A stretch of DNA of 64,000 nucleotides from Agelaius tricolor (lineage: Eukaryota; Chordata; Aves; Passeriformes; Icteridae). Of the stretch, positions 1 to 11,578 are shown piece after piece. Position 1 is the first letter of the stretch. Each line of letters begins with the position of its first letter. The notes below the pieces were generated by a model. It saw only the letters and a program-made list of their open reading frames with translations. It did no database searches and was not told the DNA's origin. The position numbers were made by a program, and so were the translations under genes. The DNA lies in contig JALJCS010000018.1 in the NCBI GenBank assembly GCA_023055355.1, positions 2,232,001 through 2,296,000 on the forward strand, in the 5' to 3' direction.

Positions 1-926
1 CCCCTTTGCCAGCCCCCCACAGTCCCACCTTTCTCTCTCCTGCCATTGCAAACGCTCCTCTGGCCCTACAAACGCCCTGGGCTGAGCCCCTGCCCCTCAG
101 AATCCTGCTTTTCCATCTTCCAGGACCAGCAGAGCTCCAACACCAGGTGCCAGGCCCAGCAGGGCCCAGGGCCTGCCTTGGTGCAAAGCTCAGCTGCCAG
201 AGCCAGGAGAGCAAATCTCTCAGGGAAAACCTGAAAGGAAGGATTGAGGCTATTTCCTGTTGGATAAGAAAGTTGCTGAAGGTCTTGGAGCACACTCCAG
301 GTTCAGGGCAGAGTTTTGGCACCTTGGAGTGGCTGCTGAGACCCGTCAGGGGCCCACAGCTCCTGGGAGCTGTGCAGAGGCTCCCTGGAGCAGAGACAAG
401 GCTCTGCAGGAGCCTTAAACACATTGAAATGAGTGGCAAAGATAAAAGAGCAGAGATAAGCGATAAGAACTCACAGATGACAGCAGCACAATCTTCAGAG
501 CTGCAGCAGGAGCAGGAAAAATGGCCATATTCAAATTCCCCGAGTATTATCTGGGAAAACAAGGAGTAATTACTCTGGCAGGAGATAACTCTCCCTTGCC
601 TTGCCTCGCTCTGCACACGCAGCTCCAGAGGAAGTTTGGGTGACCTGCAAGTGGCACATCACACAAAATGAGCCTCAGAGCCCTCCCCGGGAACAGGAGC
701 AGGGGCAGGAAGGCTCCACATTCCCTGCCAGTCCCGGGGGTTATTCCTGAGCCTGGAGCTCTGTTGATCTGAGCAATGTTCTCTGCTGGCTGAGACACCC
801 TGCCCTCACCTCACTCTGTCCTATGGCACCTCCACCTCCCCCTGGGATCTTTTTCCAGGAATAGCCAGGATGCTCCTGCCCTTGGCTCGGCTGTCAGCTG
901 GAGCTGGGAAGTGCCCAGGAAGGGTT
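1..926. other. Unique non-coding DNA
   Basis: No gene or known repeat is recognised. The open frames here have no protein-like composition. An AT-richer block around 430-600 (with gagtaattactctgg near 560) stands out from the GC-rich flanks and could be an old conserved element, but nothing in the sequence proves it. Confidence 0.5.
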
Positions 927-971
927 TGTGAAAGATGGGTAATGCCATGGCTGACTCTCACAATTAAAAGG

Positions 972-1024
<53 letters not shown>

Positions 1025-1142
1025 GTTAAGAGAAGTTTTATAGTGTGTTTTACCCCCTTGTGTTGTTATCAGGGGTGCCCTGGGTTTGGGACATTTGGGA
1101 GGGTCACTCGTTCCTGTGGCAGCACCTGAGCCCCACTCAAGG
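927..1142 (+). mobile_element. Partial LTR, family D (5' half)
   Basis: This is the 5' half of the LTR seen complete at 1399-1818. It begins with a degraded TGTGAAAG and ends at cactcaagg, where it meets a CR1 fragment. A TA microsatellite (974-1021) has expanded inside it. The same half-LTR/CR1 junction occurs at 33,461 in the opposite orientation. Confidence 0.8.
974..1021. repeat. (TA)n microsatellite
   Basis: About 24 uninterrupted AT dinucleotides lie inside the partial LTR. The sister copy near 33,580 has no such run, so the expansion is local to this copy. Confidence 0.95.
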
Positions 1143-1398
1143 CCACCAATGACCATGTCCCTGAGTGCCACATCCACACTTCTTTTAAATCCCTGGGCAG
1201 CCTGTTCCAATGCTGGACAAGCCTTTTGGAGAAGAAATTGTTCCTAATATCCAATCCAAAGCTCCCCTGGTGCTTCTGCTGCTTTGTGCTTTCCCCACCC
1301 TTCAGGGCAGAGTGGCACAGAGGGGACAGTGCCACCTGCATGGCACTGCCACACCACACACAGGGCACCACCACCACTGGCTCCTGAGCCTCTCCCAG
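1143..1398 (-). mobile_element. CR1 LINE 3'-region fragment
   Basis: On the minus strand this reads as the avian CR1 segment just upstream of the 3' end (ttggatattaggaacaattt, then aggctgcccagggatttaaa). It stops at ggtcattggtggcc without the CR1 tail. It sits between a half and a full copy of LTR D. Confidence 0.85.
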
Positions 1399-1818
1399 TG
1401 TGACAGATGAGCAATGCCATGGCTGACCCTCACAGTTAAAAGGCAAATATCCTGTGTGTATGCCAGGAGCAGTTTTATGGATTTATAGTTGTGTTTTACC
1501 CCCTTGTGTTGTTATCAGGGGTGCCCTGGGTTTGGGACATTTGGGAGGGTCACTCGTTCCTGTGGCAGCACCTGAGCCCCACTCAAGGTGTCAGGAAGGG
1601 ATCTCCACCCCTGGGCAGGGAAGGAGGAGTCGATGGACAGAACTTTGGGGGGGCTAAAGGGTTAAAAGGTGAAACCTCCATGGTGTGGGTGAGCACATGG
1701 TGGGGAAAATCCTCTGCTCCTGGTGCTGTAATATTTTCTCTATTCAGCCTGCTGTTGTGTTTTTGATAAGGTTTTAATAAACCTTTTAAATTGCTGGAAG
1801 TGAGCAGCATCTCTCCCA
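1399..1818 (+). mobile_element. LTR, family D, complete
   Basis: A 420-bp LTR-like unit starts TGTGACAG and ends tctctccca, with a polyadenylation signal aataaa near 1776-1781 followed by a short R/U5-like segment. A complete copy of identical length lies inverted at 32,789-33,208. No internal retroviral genes accompany it. The exact 3' boundary is inferred from where the two copies diverge. Confidence 0.8.
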
Positions 1819-3263
1819 GGTTTATTTATCACCGGGGCAAGGCAGCAGCTACATCAGCCACAGGGCAGCTCCTGTTTGGAGACTCCCCAAGGCACAGATC
1901 CCGGCTGTTCCTTTGTGTACATTCCCTGATGGATCTGTCAGCTGCTCATTTAGGGAATCACCCTCTGGGCTCACCTGTGCAGGGCCACCAAGTCCCGCCA
2001 GTGCCACCAAGCCCTGCCATCCCTGTGCCACAGGTCAGGGCATCCCGCAGGACAGGGTTTGCCATGGTTAGTGCTGCTGCTCCATCCCTCCATTTGATGT
2101 CCCTGGTTCTTCCTCATCACTTAGCAGGGAAAACCCCGTTCCTGGGTCATCCTGAGCTCACTTTTAGCCAGCTCTGCTTTGCTCAGCTCCTTCCTTGAAA
2201 GGTCCTTTCATGTCCCTGAGCGCTTCCATCTCCGTCCTCTGCCTTTAGAGATCAGAGCGCCAGGAATGTAGGGGAATACTGGGGACACTGGGGACACTGG
2301 GGCAGAGCTTTGTGCATCACCCGGACCCGGGATACACCCTGGGCTCCGCCTCTGCCGCTGCAGACCCCGCTGGAGGAGCTTCCTCCACCGCTCCTTTGAG
2401 GGCGAGTGATGAGGAGCACCAGGACTTGCTGGAGTAATTCCCTCCTGACCCGGCACGGGAAGCCTCGGGAGTGGTTTGGGAGCTCTGGGAGCTCCTGGCC
2501 CATCCAGCAGGGAACGACACGCCGGGGTGAGATGAAAAGCGTCAGGGTGCATAAAGAGGCAAAGCGGAGCCCTGCCAGTGCGCAGTCATCGCGCTCGGCT
2601 GTCTCCTAATGTCTGCCTTTGAAATGCTAATGCACTTTTAAAGTAGGTAATTTTCATGTAACTTCTACCTACAGGACTCAAAGAAGGTGTTTATTGCAAT
2701 CCTGCCTGGCCTGGGGCACAGCTAATGAATTCCAGAGCGTTTCCATGACCGAATTCCAGCCGGGCTGCCCAGCCGGGCTCCTCCCTGCCCTTTGGGCTGG
2801 CGCCCTGGCACTCGGCAGGGCTGGCACCATCCTCCGTGCCCGCTGTGCCGGGGTGCCAGCACCGGCAGCAGGACCAGCCCTCCCTGACCCACAGCCCGGG
2901 GGGTTTCTGGGCTGAGCCACCAGCCCTGCCACCAATCCCAGGATCTGTGGAGCCGTGGATGGCTTTATTCCATCCCGACAGCGGGATTTGCATGGCGGAT
3001 GGCTTGGAAGAGCAGGCAGGGCCTTGGTTTCCATCCCACAGCAGCTCCACCACAGCATTCCCAGAGCTCCATCACAAGCCAGGGAATATTTGAAGGCTGC
3101 TCCACAGGCTCCCTGCTCCCAGCTCCACCTGAATGTTGTTTTTGCTGGTGTGCTGGACACCTGGGAATGTGTCAGAGCCAGGCCACGGAGAAGGACAGGA
3201 GATGTTCTTCCATGAGCAGCTGGAGTCAGTGTCTGGGGCTGCCCAGCAAGTCCTCTACTGCCC
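1819..3263. other. Unique non-coding DNA
   Basis: No gene is recognised. A short ggggacact tandem lies near 2275-2302. The block at about 2,600-2,740 is AT-rich with TAATGCAC, TAATTTTC and TAATGAATT motifs, a composition typical of developmental enhancers but unproven here. Confidence 0.5.
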
Positions 3264-3716
3264 TGATACCTTGACAAGGCTGCCCTAGAACAGAGACTAG
3301 AGAGTTAAAGAATAAAGCAGGGATTTATTAGGAGGCCTCAATGGATCCACCTTGGGCAGCACAAGAGCCCAGCCAGGGTTGCGCCCAAAATGAAACAAAA
3401 TGGTCACAAAATGCACAACTGGGCACGGGGTGAGAGACTTTTATAAGTTCTGCTCCATTTACATCTTGCAGTTCATTGTCCAATTCCAGCTTTAGCCCAT
3501 GCAGTCCCATCCTTCTTTTTCTCTCTTCAGCCCACATTGTTTGTGCTCTTGGGCCTGAGGTTTGGATCATTTGTCCTTGGTCCCCAGCTAGAGCAGGAAT
3601 TGTTTTGTCTCCCTGCTCTGTGCACAGAGCTCACCATCCCATAATGTGAAGCTCAGAATTACACACTAAAGCAGCACAGAATGTGAAAAATAGAAAAGCT
3701 GAAACCTGAGGCATCA
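3264..3716 (-). mobile_element. Solo LTR, minus orientation
   Basis: Read on the minus strand, a 453-bp element starts TGATGCC and ends GTATCA, giving short inverted termini. It carries aataaatccctgctttattc near its 3' end, a polyadenylation signal followed by R/U5-like sequence. Flanks show no clear target duplication, so either the ends are off by a few bases or the duplication has decayed. Confidence 0.65.
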
Positions 3717-3944
3717 CCGGGGAAGCAGCTTTGGGGTGGAGCAGGGCTCAGTCGGGCGAGGCTGGGAACATGCAAAGAGCCAACTGAGGCTGGGGACATG
3801 CAAAGAGCCTGCCCCGGGCTCCGTGTGATCAAAAAGCCTGGGAAAATGAGCGTCGGGAAGGTGCTGATGTCCTGCGAGCAGCTTTGAAGAGGCACTCCCC
3901 AGACGGGAGGAGGAGGACACCGAGGAGCTTCGGGTGGAGCTGAG

Positions 3945-4640
3945 GTGTGCCTGGAGAGTCCCACAGCATTCCCGATCTCCTGGATGTGCCAGGGACCTGG
4001 AGAGTCCCACAGCATTCCCGATCTCCTGGATGTACCAGGGAGCTGGAGAGTGCCACAGCATTCCCGATCTCCTGGATGTGCCAGGGGCCTGGAGAGTCCC
4101 ACAGCATTCCTGATCTGGATGTGCCAGGGAGCTGGAGAGTGCCACAGCATTCCCGATCTCCTGGATGTACCAGGGACCTGGAGAGTCCCACAGCATTCCT
4201 GATCACCTGGATGTGCCAGGGGCCTGGAGAGTCCCACAGCATTCCTGATCTCCTGGATGTGCCAGGGACCTGGAGAGTCCCACAGCATTCCTGATCTCCT
4301 GGATGTGCCAGGGACCTGGAGAGTCCCACAGCATTCCTGATCTCCTGGATGTGCCAGGGGCCTGGAGAGTCCCACAGCATTCCCAATCACCTGGATGTGC
4401 CAGGGACCTGGAGAGTCCCACAGCATTCCTGATCACCTGGATGTGCCAGGGGCCTGGAGAGTCCCACAGCATTCCCGATCTCCTGGATGTACCAGGGACC
4501 TGGAGAGTCCCACAGCATTCCCAGTCTCCTGGATGTACCAGGGACCTGGAGAGTCCCACAGCATTCCCAATCTCCTGGATGTGCCAGGGGCCTGGAGAGT
4601 CCCACAGCATTCCCAGTCTCCTGGATGTACCAGGGACCTG
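3945..4640. repeat. Minisatellite, 46-bp unit, 15 copies
   Basis: The unit is about 46 bp, centred on ggagagtcccacagcattcc and gatctcctggatgtgccagg. Copies differ at a few fixed positions (gtg/gta in cctggatgt, cccga/ctga), and one copy near 4,110 lacks 4 bp. Because 46 is not a multiple of three and the unit has no stops in several frames, long false ORFs appear on both strands. Confidence 0.95.
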
Positions 4641-5645
4641 GCTGGGGCTGAGCCCTGCAGAGTCAGGCAGAGCTCTCTGGCTGCCTGGGCTTCGTGTCCC
4701 GTTAATAACGGGCCTGAATTCCGTGTTCTGGTGTGAATTATGTGCACAAAACACAATTTGCTTTGCTAATGGTATTTGGCCATTTTGGTGCCGGGGAACT
4801 TTTCAGAAATCATTACCATGCACTCGGCTCTTTAGATTTTTTCCTTCTCTTCTGAGGCAATTTGTCAGAAGGGATTTTTTGACAATTTCACTGAACCATG
4901 CTCCAGAGCACATTAACCCCTCCAGAGCTTTCTCCTCTGCTCTGCTTCCCCTTGGATTTGTTGCTGCTGCCTTGGTGAGGGGCAGTGGGGAGCTGCAGGG
5001 ATCAGGGTGCACGGATAGTTCTCAGCTCATGGGGCTCCACTTCCAAAATCCTCCTTGACATCCCCAGTGCATCCAAACCCTCAGCTCGGGGCAGAATGAG
5101 TTCCTTGTGTTCCCCAGGGACACCTAACCAAGTGCAGCAGTACTGAACTGGGGAGCACCCCTGAGCACCACCCATTGCCTCCCAGCTCCTGAGGAGGTTG
5201 GACATGGAGAGCTCCCAGTTCTCATCCCCAAAAAAACTCTTACATGAGCCTCTTCCCAAGGGATTTTCAGGAGATGTGTGGATTCCAGGGTGGGATAAGG
5301 CCTTTAGACATTTGAAATGGGAAAGGTTTCAGGGTTATCTCAGTGACTCTGATTTTCCTTACAGGCTTTTGGGCCTTCCAGGTGCTGAGTAATTCCCACT
5401 GCTGGGAAGGAGACCTGAGAACCTCCAGCAGCCTCAGACACACTCTGGGGCTTTGCTGCTCCATGCAGGCCAAGACTTTTCCTTTGGGAATACAGGAGCC
5501 ACTGGTAGTGCTGAAGGTGGGAATGGAGGTGTCCAGGGGGGCAAGGAGCCAATCCCATCCATCCATGGGGTGTTGGAGAGCTGGGAATGCTGGGCCTCAG
5601 TCAGGGGAGGGAAGCAAGGATTTTCCTGCTGTTACTTTGCCTGAA
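4641..5645. other. Unique DNA with an AT-rich conserved-looking block
   Basis: No gene is recognised. The segment 4,690-4,925 is rich in homeodomain-like cores (gttaataac, gctaatgg, cattaacc) and low in repeats, unlike the flanks. It is listed as a candidate conserved non-coding element. Confidence 0.45.
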
Positions 5646-5705
5646 AACTCATAAAATCATGGAATTGGAAAGGACCTGAAGGATCACCTGCACCCTGCTA
5701 ATTAA
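5646..5705 (-). mobile_element. CR1 extreme 3' end fragment
   Basis: The sequence aatcatggaattggaaagga is the minus-strand form of the CR1 tail (tccaacccaaaccattctatgatt type). Only about 60 bp remain. Confidence 0.75.
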
Positions 5706-6105
5706 GGGGCTGTCTTGGCAAACCCTTCTCCCACCCATTGAACACTGAGGATGTTTTTCCAGAGCTGGGGTCCTGCAGCCACTGCTGCTGCTCTTTGGGA
5801 AGATTTTGGATTGGGCCAACACCTGCTGTTGTTTCCTGAGAGCAGGAATGTGTTCAGAGTCTTCCCAGGGCCTGTCCTACATCTGCAGGAGTTCTGGGAT
5901 TCCCTCAGGGCACTCACAGCCACCCACACTGCCAGATTTATCCACATCCACATTTCCATTCTGCACTTCTGCAGGGCCTGGGCTGGCTGGGAATGGCATC
6001 CCCAGGAGGATGCACATGCTGGAGCAGCAGTTGGGACACCCAGCCTCAGAGCTGCTACACCTGTGGCTGGTTTTAGGGGAGGGACCCTCAGCTGAGCAGG
6101 GCCAA
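5706..6105. other. Unique non-coding DNA
   Basis: No repeat family or gene was recognised between two CR1 fragments. Confidence 0.5.
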
Positions 6106-6325
6106 CTGGTCAGGTTGGGAACAATTCCTCCCTGGCAGGGTGGGCAGGCCCTGGCACAGCTGTGGCTCTCCCAGGATCCCTGGCAGTGCCCAAGGCCAGG
6201 TTGGACATTGGGGCTTGGAGCAGCCTGGGATGGTGGGAGGTGTCCCTGCCATGGCAGGGGTGGGATGAAATGAGCTGTGAGGTCTCTTCCAACCCAACCC
6301 ACTCCATGATTCTGAGATTCCCAAA
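6106..6325 (+). mobile_element. CR1 3' end fragment
   Basis: This plus-strand CR1 shows the usual order: cctggcagggtgggcaggcc, ggatccctggcagtgcccaa, gtccctgccatggcaggggt, and the tail ttccaacccaacccactcca. Confidence 0.9.
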
Positions 6326-7889
6326 GTTCTCAGGTGGCTGTAGCATCCCTTCCCCACCTGTCTGATTTGCCTGCCTGCTCAGGGCTGCTCTGAGATGACA
6401 ACAGCCCTTTGTTATTCCTCTTTATTCCAGGAATTCCTGTCACCTGCTGAGCTTGTATTCAAATGAGAACCAAAGCAGGTGAGTTTGGGTATGGATTGCT
6501 GAGCCCTCCCCTGGAGCAATGTTTGTTTTCTCCAGGGGGTGCTGCCAGGCTCCAGGGCTCTTCCTGGGCTCTGTTATTCCCTGGGATGTGCTGGGGGGAT
6601 TCCACCACGGGAATGGCTTTGTCCTTGCAGGTCCTTGCAATCCAGCGTGCAGCCCTGTGGAATTGCTGCTGGATCCAGCCCAGGCAGCAGCTCCAGGCTG
6701 GGTGAATTGCCTGGAATTCTGCTGAGCTGAGCAGGCTGCACTCACCTGGAGATGGCCCAGCTTTATCAGACACTCTATTGCCTATTATTGTATCGAGTGT
6801 CCTCCTCTTGTGTGGACTCCAGAATCCCAACACAGCTGCAGTTTCAGCCCCTCTGGCACCCCAGGAGCTGCACGGGGTGATGCCCTCAGAGAACATCAGA
6901 TAAGCTGCCCAGAGCCCACAGCCTCCTCCAGCCCGAGGTTTCCCATTACAAATTTCTCAATTCACCTCTCTGTGATCACATTCCACTCAGAAAAGCCAGG
7001 CCCAGCACAAGGATTTCAGTTTGTGACCCTCCCAGAGCAGTTGGCTGCTGCTGTGGCCACGGAGCTGGGCAGGGAAATGAGCTGGGAAAGCTCTCACATC
7101 ATGAAAGCACAGAAATATTGGGAATGTCACTTTGCTGCAGTGTCACTCCCTGAAGGGAACCAAAGCCCTGCTCTGGCAGCTCTGGGAGCACAAATCCTGC
7201 CTTTCCCCATGAACTCAGTTTTTTAGGGTTGCTGAGGTTTGGTTTCCAGCACAGGCTGTGGCCTCTTGACCCCACCACCCCCATGAAAAGCCTGGTGAGG
7301 TTTGGGAGCCCTGAGCTGTCCCCAGGGGCCTTGGGGACATCAGGGATTTGCCTCTTCCCATGGACACCTTAGCAAGGTGACATCAATTAGGGCACCCAGC
7401 TCCTTGCAAGATTTACCCAAGTTAAGCAATCCATCATTAATCAATCCATCATTAATCAATCCATCATTAATCAATCCATAAAAGATTTCAAACACCATTG
7501 AAAGCCAACCATCTCTTCAAATTCTAAGTGAAACAAGTTGGATTGAATCCTGGGAGAATCACCTGGACTAAAGGAATTTAGGAAGCCACTGGATTTCCAG
7601 CACTGCTCATAGCACCAAAAATACTGATTTTAATTTTTTTTTAAACTTGAAAAGGAAAAATAATTTAGATTGCACTGAAGACACGAGGCATCACAACATG
7701 GCCCAGGCTGGCTCTGAACTATCAGCAATCTCCTGCCCCACTTCCATATCTTTTTGGGTCAGTCCTTGGCTCTGGATTCTGCTCCTACAGCACAAGTGTG
7801 GGGAAGGACATGGAGATTCCACTGTTCCTTGCAAAAATTGTGATTTTCACACTGCAGAGACATCCTGGTGTTGTATCTTCAGCTGGAGA
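6326..7889. other. Unique DNA with one short tandem
   Basis: No gene is recognised. A 15-bp unit (caatccatcattaat) is repeated about 3.5 times at 7,427-7,479. Confidence 0.6.
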
Positions 7890-8795
7890 GCTGAGGGAGT
7901 GCTCCTGGAGAAGTGAGGGAATGCTCCTGCAGGGCTGAGGGAATGCTGCTGGAGAATGAGGAAATGCTGCTGGAGAAGTGAGGAAATGCTGCTGGAGAAG
8001 TGAGGGAATGCTCCTGCAAAGCTGAGGGAATGCTGCTGGAGAATGAGGGAATGCTGCTGGAGAAGTGAGGGAATGATCCTGGAGAAGTGAAGGAATGCTG
8101 CTGGAGAAGTGAGGGAATGCTCCTGGAGAATGAGGGAATGCTCCTGCAGGGCTGAGGGAATACTCCTGGACAATGAAGGAATGTTTCTGGACAATGAGAG
8201 AATGTCCTGGACAATGAGGGAATGCTCCTGGACAATGAGAGAATATTCCTGCAGATCTGAGGGAATGCTCCTGGAGAAGTGAGGGAATGCTGCTGGAGAA
8301 TGAGGGATTGCTCCTGGACAATGAAGGAATGTTTCTGGACAATGAGAGAGTGCTCCTGGACAATGAGGGAGTGCTCCTGGACAATGAGAGAATGTTCCTG
8401 CAGATCTGAGGGAATGCTCTTGGAGAAGTGAAGGAATGCTGCTGGACAACGAGGGAATGCTCCTGGAGAAGTGAGGGAATGCTCCTGGACAATGAGGGAA
8501 TGCTCCTGGACAATGAGGGAATGCTCCTGCAGATCTGAGGGAACGCTCCTGGAGAATGATGGAAGGCTCCTGGAGAAGTGAGGGAATGCTGCTGAACAAC
8601 AAGGAAATGCTCCTGGAGAATGAGGGAACACTCCTGCAGATCTGAGGGAACGCTCCTGGAGAATGATGGAAGGCTCCTGGAGAAGTGAGGGAATGCTGCT
8701 GAACAACAAGGAAATGCTCCTGGACAATGAGGGAACACTCCTGCAGATCTGAGGGAACGCTCCTGGAGAATGATGGAAGGCTCCTGGGAAGCAGC
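7890..8795. repeat. Minisatellite, 18-21-bp units with higher-order period
   Basis: About 45 units of the form tgagggaatgctcctggaga alternate with cctgcagatctgag and ctggacaatgag variants. At the right end a block of about 107 bp recurs (acgctcctggagaatgatgg near 8,543, 8,650 and 8,757), so there is higher-order repetition. Three long minus-strand frames through it are serine/proline-rich artefacts. Confidence 0.95.
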
Positions 8796-9960
8796 TGCAG
8801 CCATTCCCTGGCACACACAGCCGGGTGGGGGTCAGGGACCCTCCTTGTCCCAGCTCCTGCTTTCCTGATGCCAAGCACAGCACCTCTGCCTCCAGCTGCT
8901 GCTGCCTCTTTGGATTCCTGGTGCCTTGCTGGATGTCCTCTCAATCCCTTCCCTCCTCATCTCTTGTGGCACTTTGGTCCCTCCTCATCTCTTGTGGCAC
9001 TTTGATCCCTCCTCACTGCCCGCTTTTCCAGCCTCTCCATCCACTGCTCCTCTCCATTCCAGAGAGGCACCTGGAAGAGGAGCCCACCGTGTCAGCATTC
9101 CTGTGATTCCCACCTGCTGGCAGCTCCTCCATGCCCGTTTTCCCCGGGGGAATGGCAGCCCCTGCCCTCTGCAGGCAGCTGCTCCCGGTGCCAGCTGGGG
9201 CTGCTGAGCTGCACCGTCAGGCGTTTGTCACTCGGCATCTTGATCGCTGTCACTCCTGATCCTGAGAGCTGCTCCCAGCCACGTCCCGCTCCCTTGGGAT
9301 CCTCCTGCATCCTTCCTGAGCTGCTCGTGCAGGGATAATCTCATCAGCGAGCCGGGCAGGGGCTGTACCGGGAGCAGAGAGTGATTAACGAGGGCGGCAG
9401 TAATTGGGGTGATGCCCCCGTGCCTGTCCCACGTCTCCCAGGCTGATGGTTGATAGCTGTGGGCAGAGCTGCTCTCCCAGGAGCTCCTCCACTGATAATG
9501 CACCACAGGGGAAGGTTCTTCCCTTTGTGTGCCATCAATGAGTTGCAGGATAATTTCATTTTGTTGGTACATAATGAGAACTCGGGAATAATCACTCGCT
9601 AATCACTTTCCCCGTGCTAGGCCTGGCTCTGCAAAGCTCTCACCACTCCCTCTTCACTCCTCTCTCTTCAAGGCCAGAGCTTTTATTTTGTCTCCATACA
9701 AGAGAATGTTCTCCCAGCTGGGAATGATGTTCCCCTGCTCCCTGGTGCTCCTGGAGGTGCTGCACCCTCAGCACTCACCCAGTGCCTCTCCCCTGGCACC
9801 CAGGTGAGTCACCTGCCACCCTGGGGATGTCACAGGGTCAGCAGGGCTCTATTCTGGGGTGAAACCTTCAGTTCCCTTGCTGGGAGAGTCAAATCAGAGC
9901 CCAGAGTTGTCACCCCTGGCTGCCAGGAGGGACCTGTGCCTAGGGAGAGATCCCAGAAAT
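8796..9960. other. Unique DNA with a candidate conserved block
   Basis: A 27-29-bp segment (ctcatctcttgtggcacttt) is duplicated at 8,958-9,010. The block 9,225-9,615 is repeat-free and rich in GATA, TAAT and ATTA cores (gataatctcatcagc, gtgattaacgag, gcagtaattgg, cgctaatcac). No gene is seen. Confidence 0.45.
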
Positions 9961-9964
9961 TGTA

Positions 9965-10350
9965 GAAACACAGAAAATCACCTTGTTCCACCCCTGCCAT
10001 GGCAGGCACAGCTCCCACTGTCCCAGGTGCTCCCAGCCCCAATGTCCAGCCTGGCCTTGGGCACTGCCAGGGATCCAGGGGCAGCCCCAGCTGCTCTGGG
10101 CACCCTGTGCCAGGGCCTGCCCACCCTGCCAGGGAACAATTCCTCAATTCCTGATTCCCAATATCCCATCCATCCCTGCCCTCTGGCATCCTATTCCCTG
10201 TGTCCTGTCCCTCCATCCCTTGTCCCCAGTCCCTCTCCAGCTCTCCTGGAGCCCCTTTAGGGCCTGGAAGAGCTCTGAGCTCTCCCTGGAGCTTCTCCTC
10301 TCCAGGGGAGCACCCTCTGCTCTCCCAGCCTGGCTCCAGAGGGGCTCCAG
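9965..10350 (-). mobile_element. CR1 LINE fragment, about 385 bp
   Basis: Reading the minus strand, the order is: agcctggctccagagggg region, ctggagagggactggggaca, the bird CR1 block with cctggcacagggtgcc, then the 3' part with ccatggcaggggtgg. It stops before the ATTCTGTG tail. Homology at 10,350-10,560 is too weak to call. Confidence 0.85.
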
Positions 10351-11578
10351 CCCTGGGAGGGTCCCATCCCTGCATGATCTCCCTGGTGACATTTGGGTCT
10401 CCAAGCACATCAGGAGGGTGACTCCAGCTCCAGCTGCACAGGGCACTGCCAGGGCAGGTGCCAGGGAGGGAATGAGGACCTGCAGCTCTCCCTGCCCACT
10501 CCAGGGAAGCCTGGAGCCAATTCCTGCCCTGGCTGTGCCCAGAACACTCAGACAGGAGGGACAATGGCTCGGAAATGTCCCTTAAATGGGGAATTATGGA
10601 CATTTGCTCTTCTGAAAGGGAGAGTGGGATCTCCCCTGGGAGGAATTCTCCCCCTCCTCTGGGGTGTCAGCCCTGGTGACACTGCCCTGCACAGGGATGG
10701 CACAGGGGTGTCAGCCCTGGTGACACTGCCCTGTGCAGGGATGGCACAGCAGGGGTGGCACCACAGCCTGCACAAGGAATCCAGCGGGGCAGTGCCACAG
10801 GAATGGCAGCTGCACTCCAAGGTGATTTTGCTGGGAATATTCCCAACAAATTGCCTGGAAAAGGGGGTATGGCAAAGCAGCCTCATGGGAACTGGAGGGG
10901 GAGCAGGGCTGGAGGGGGTGCAGAGCACGGGGTGAGGAGCAGAGGGGTCCTTGTGCCACGGGCTGTGAGGAAAGTGCTCCTGCTGTCCCTGTCCCTGTCC
11001 CCTGTCCATAGGCTGGGGGGCTGCACCAGGACAGGGCAGGACTGAGGGGTCCCAGACACCAGCCAGGGCAGCAGGAGTTGGCAGCACTGCCAAGGTGCCT
11101 TTGGGGATGAAGGTGGGCACAGGGTGGGAGTGAGGGCCGTTCCCAGGACTGGCAATCCCAGGGAATTCTGGTCGGGGAATGCGGAAATTTGGCCGGGGGT
11201 GGTGGGATCAAATCCAAAGAGGAGCTCCTGAAAGAGCCCTCAGGGGCTCAGCCAGAGGGTCTGGGGAGGCACAGAGTCATGTCTGGCTCTAAAAGGGCAC
11301 CAGGGCAGGAGTGAAGGGGGCTGGCAGCACACACAGGGTGGCACGTTCCTGTGAGAGCCATGTCCAGCAGAAGGACTCTGATCTGATTTCTTCGGCAATT
11401 TCTTCAGCTGGATTTCTTCCAGGGGTCCCTCCCGCAGTTTTGAGGAGGTTGGGCAGTCCAGGAGGATGTGCTGGGGTGGGATTTTTGTCTGCTTGCCCGT
11501 GCCAGCAGTGCCTGGAGGCTATCGATGGATGCCCGATCAATAACGAGCTGCAAAGCCCCGAGGCTGGGGGCAGTTTTG
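10351..11578. other. Unique DNA with a 43-bp double repeat
   Basis: At 10,663-10,749 a 43-bp segment beginning ggtgtcagccctggtgacac occurs twice in tandem. The rest shows no gene or repeat that I recognise. Confidence 0.6.

Noticed and set aside
7785..8944. Three overlapping 330-365-codon minus-strand frames
   Set aside because: All lie in the 18-21-bp minisatellite with unit length allowing several open frames.
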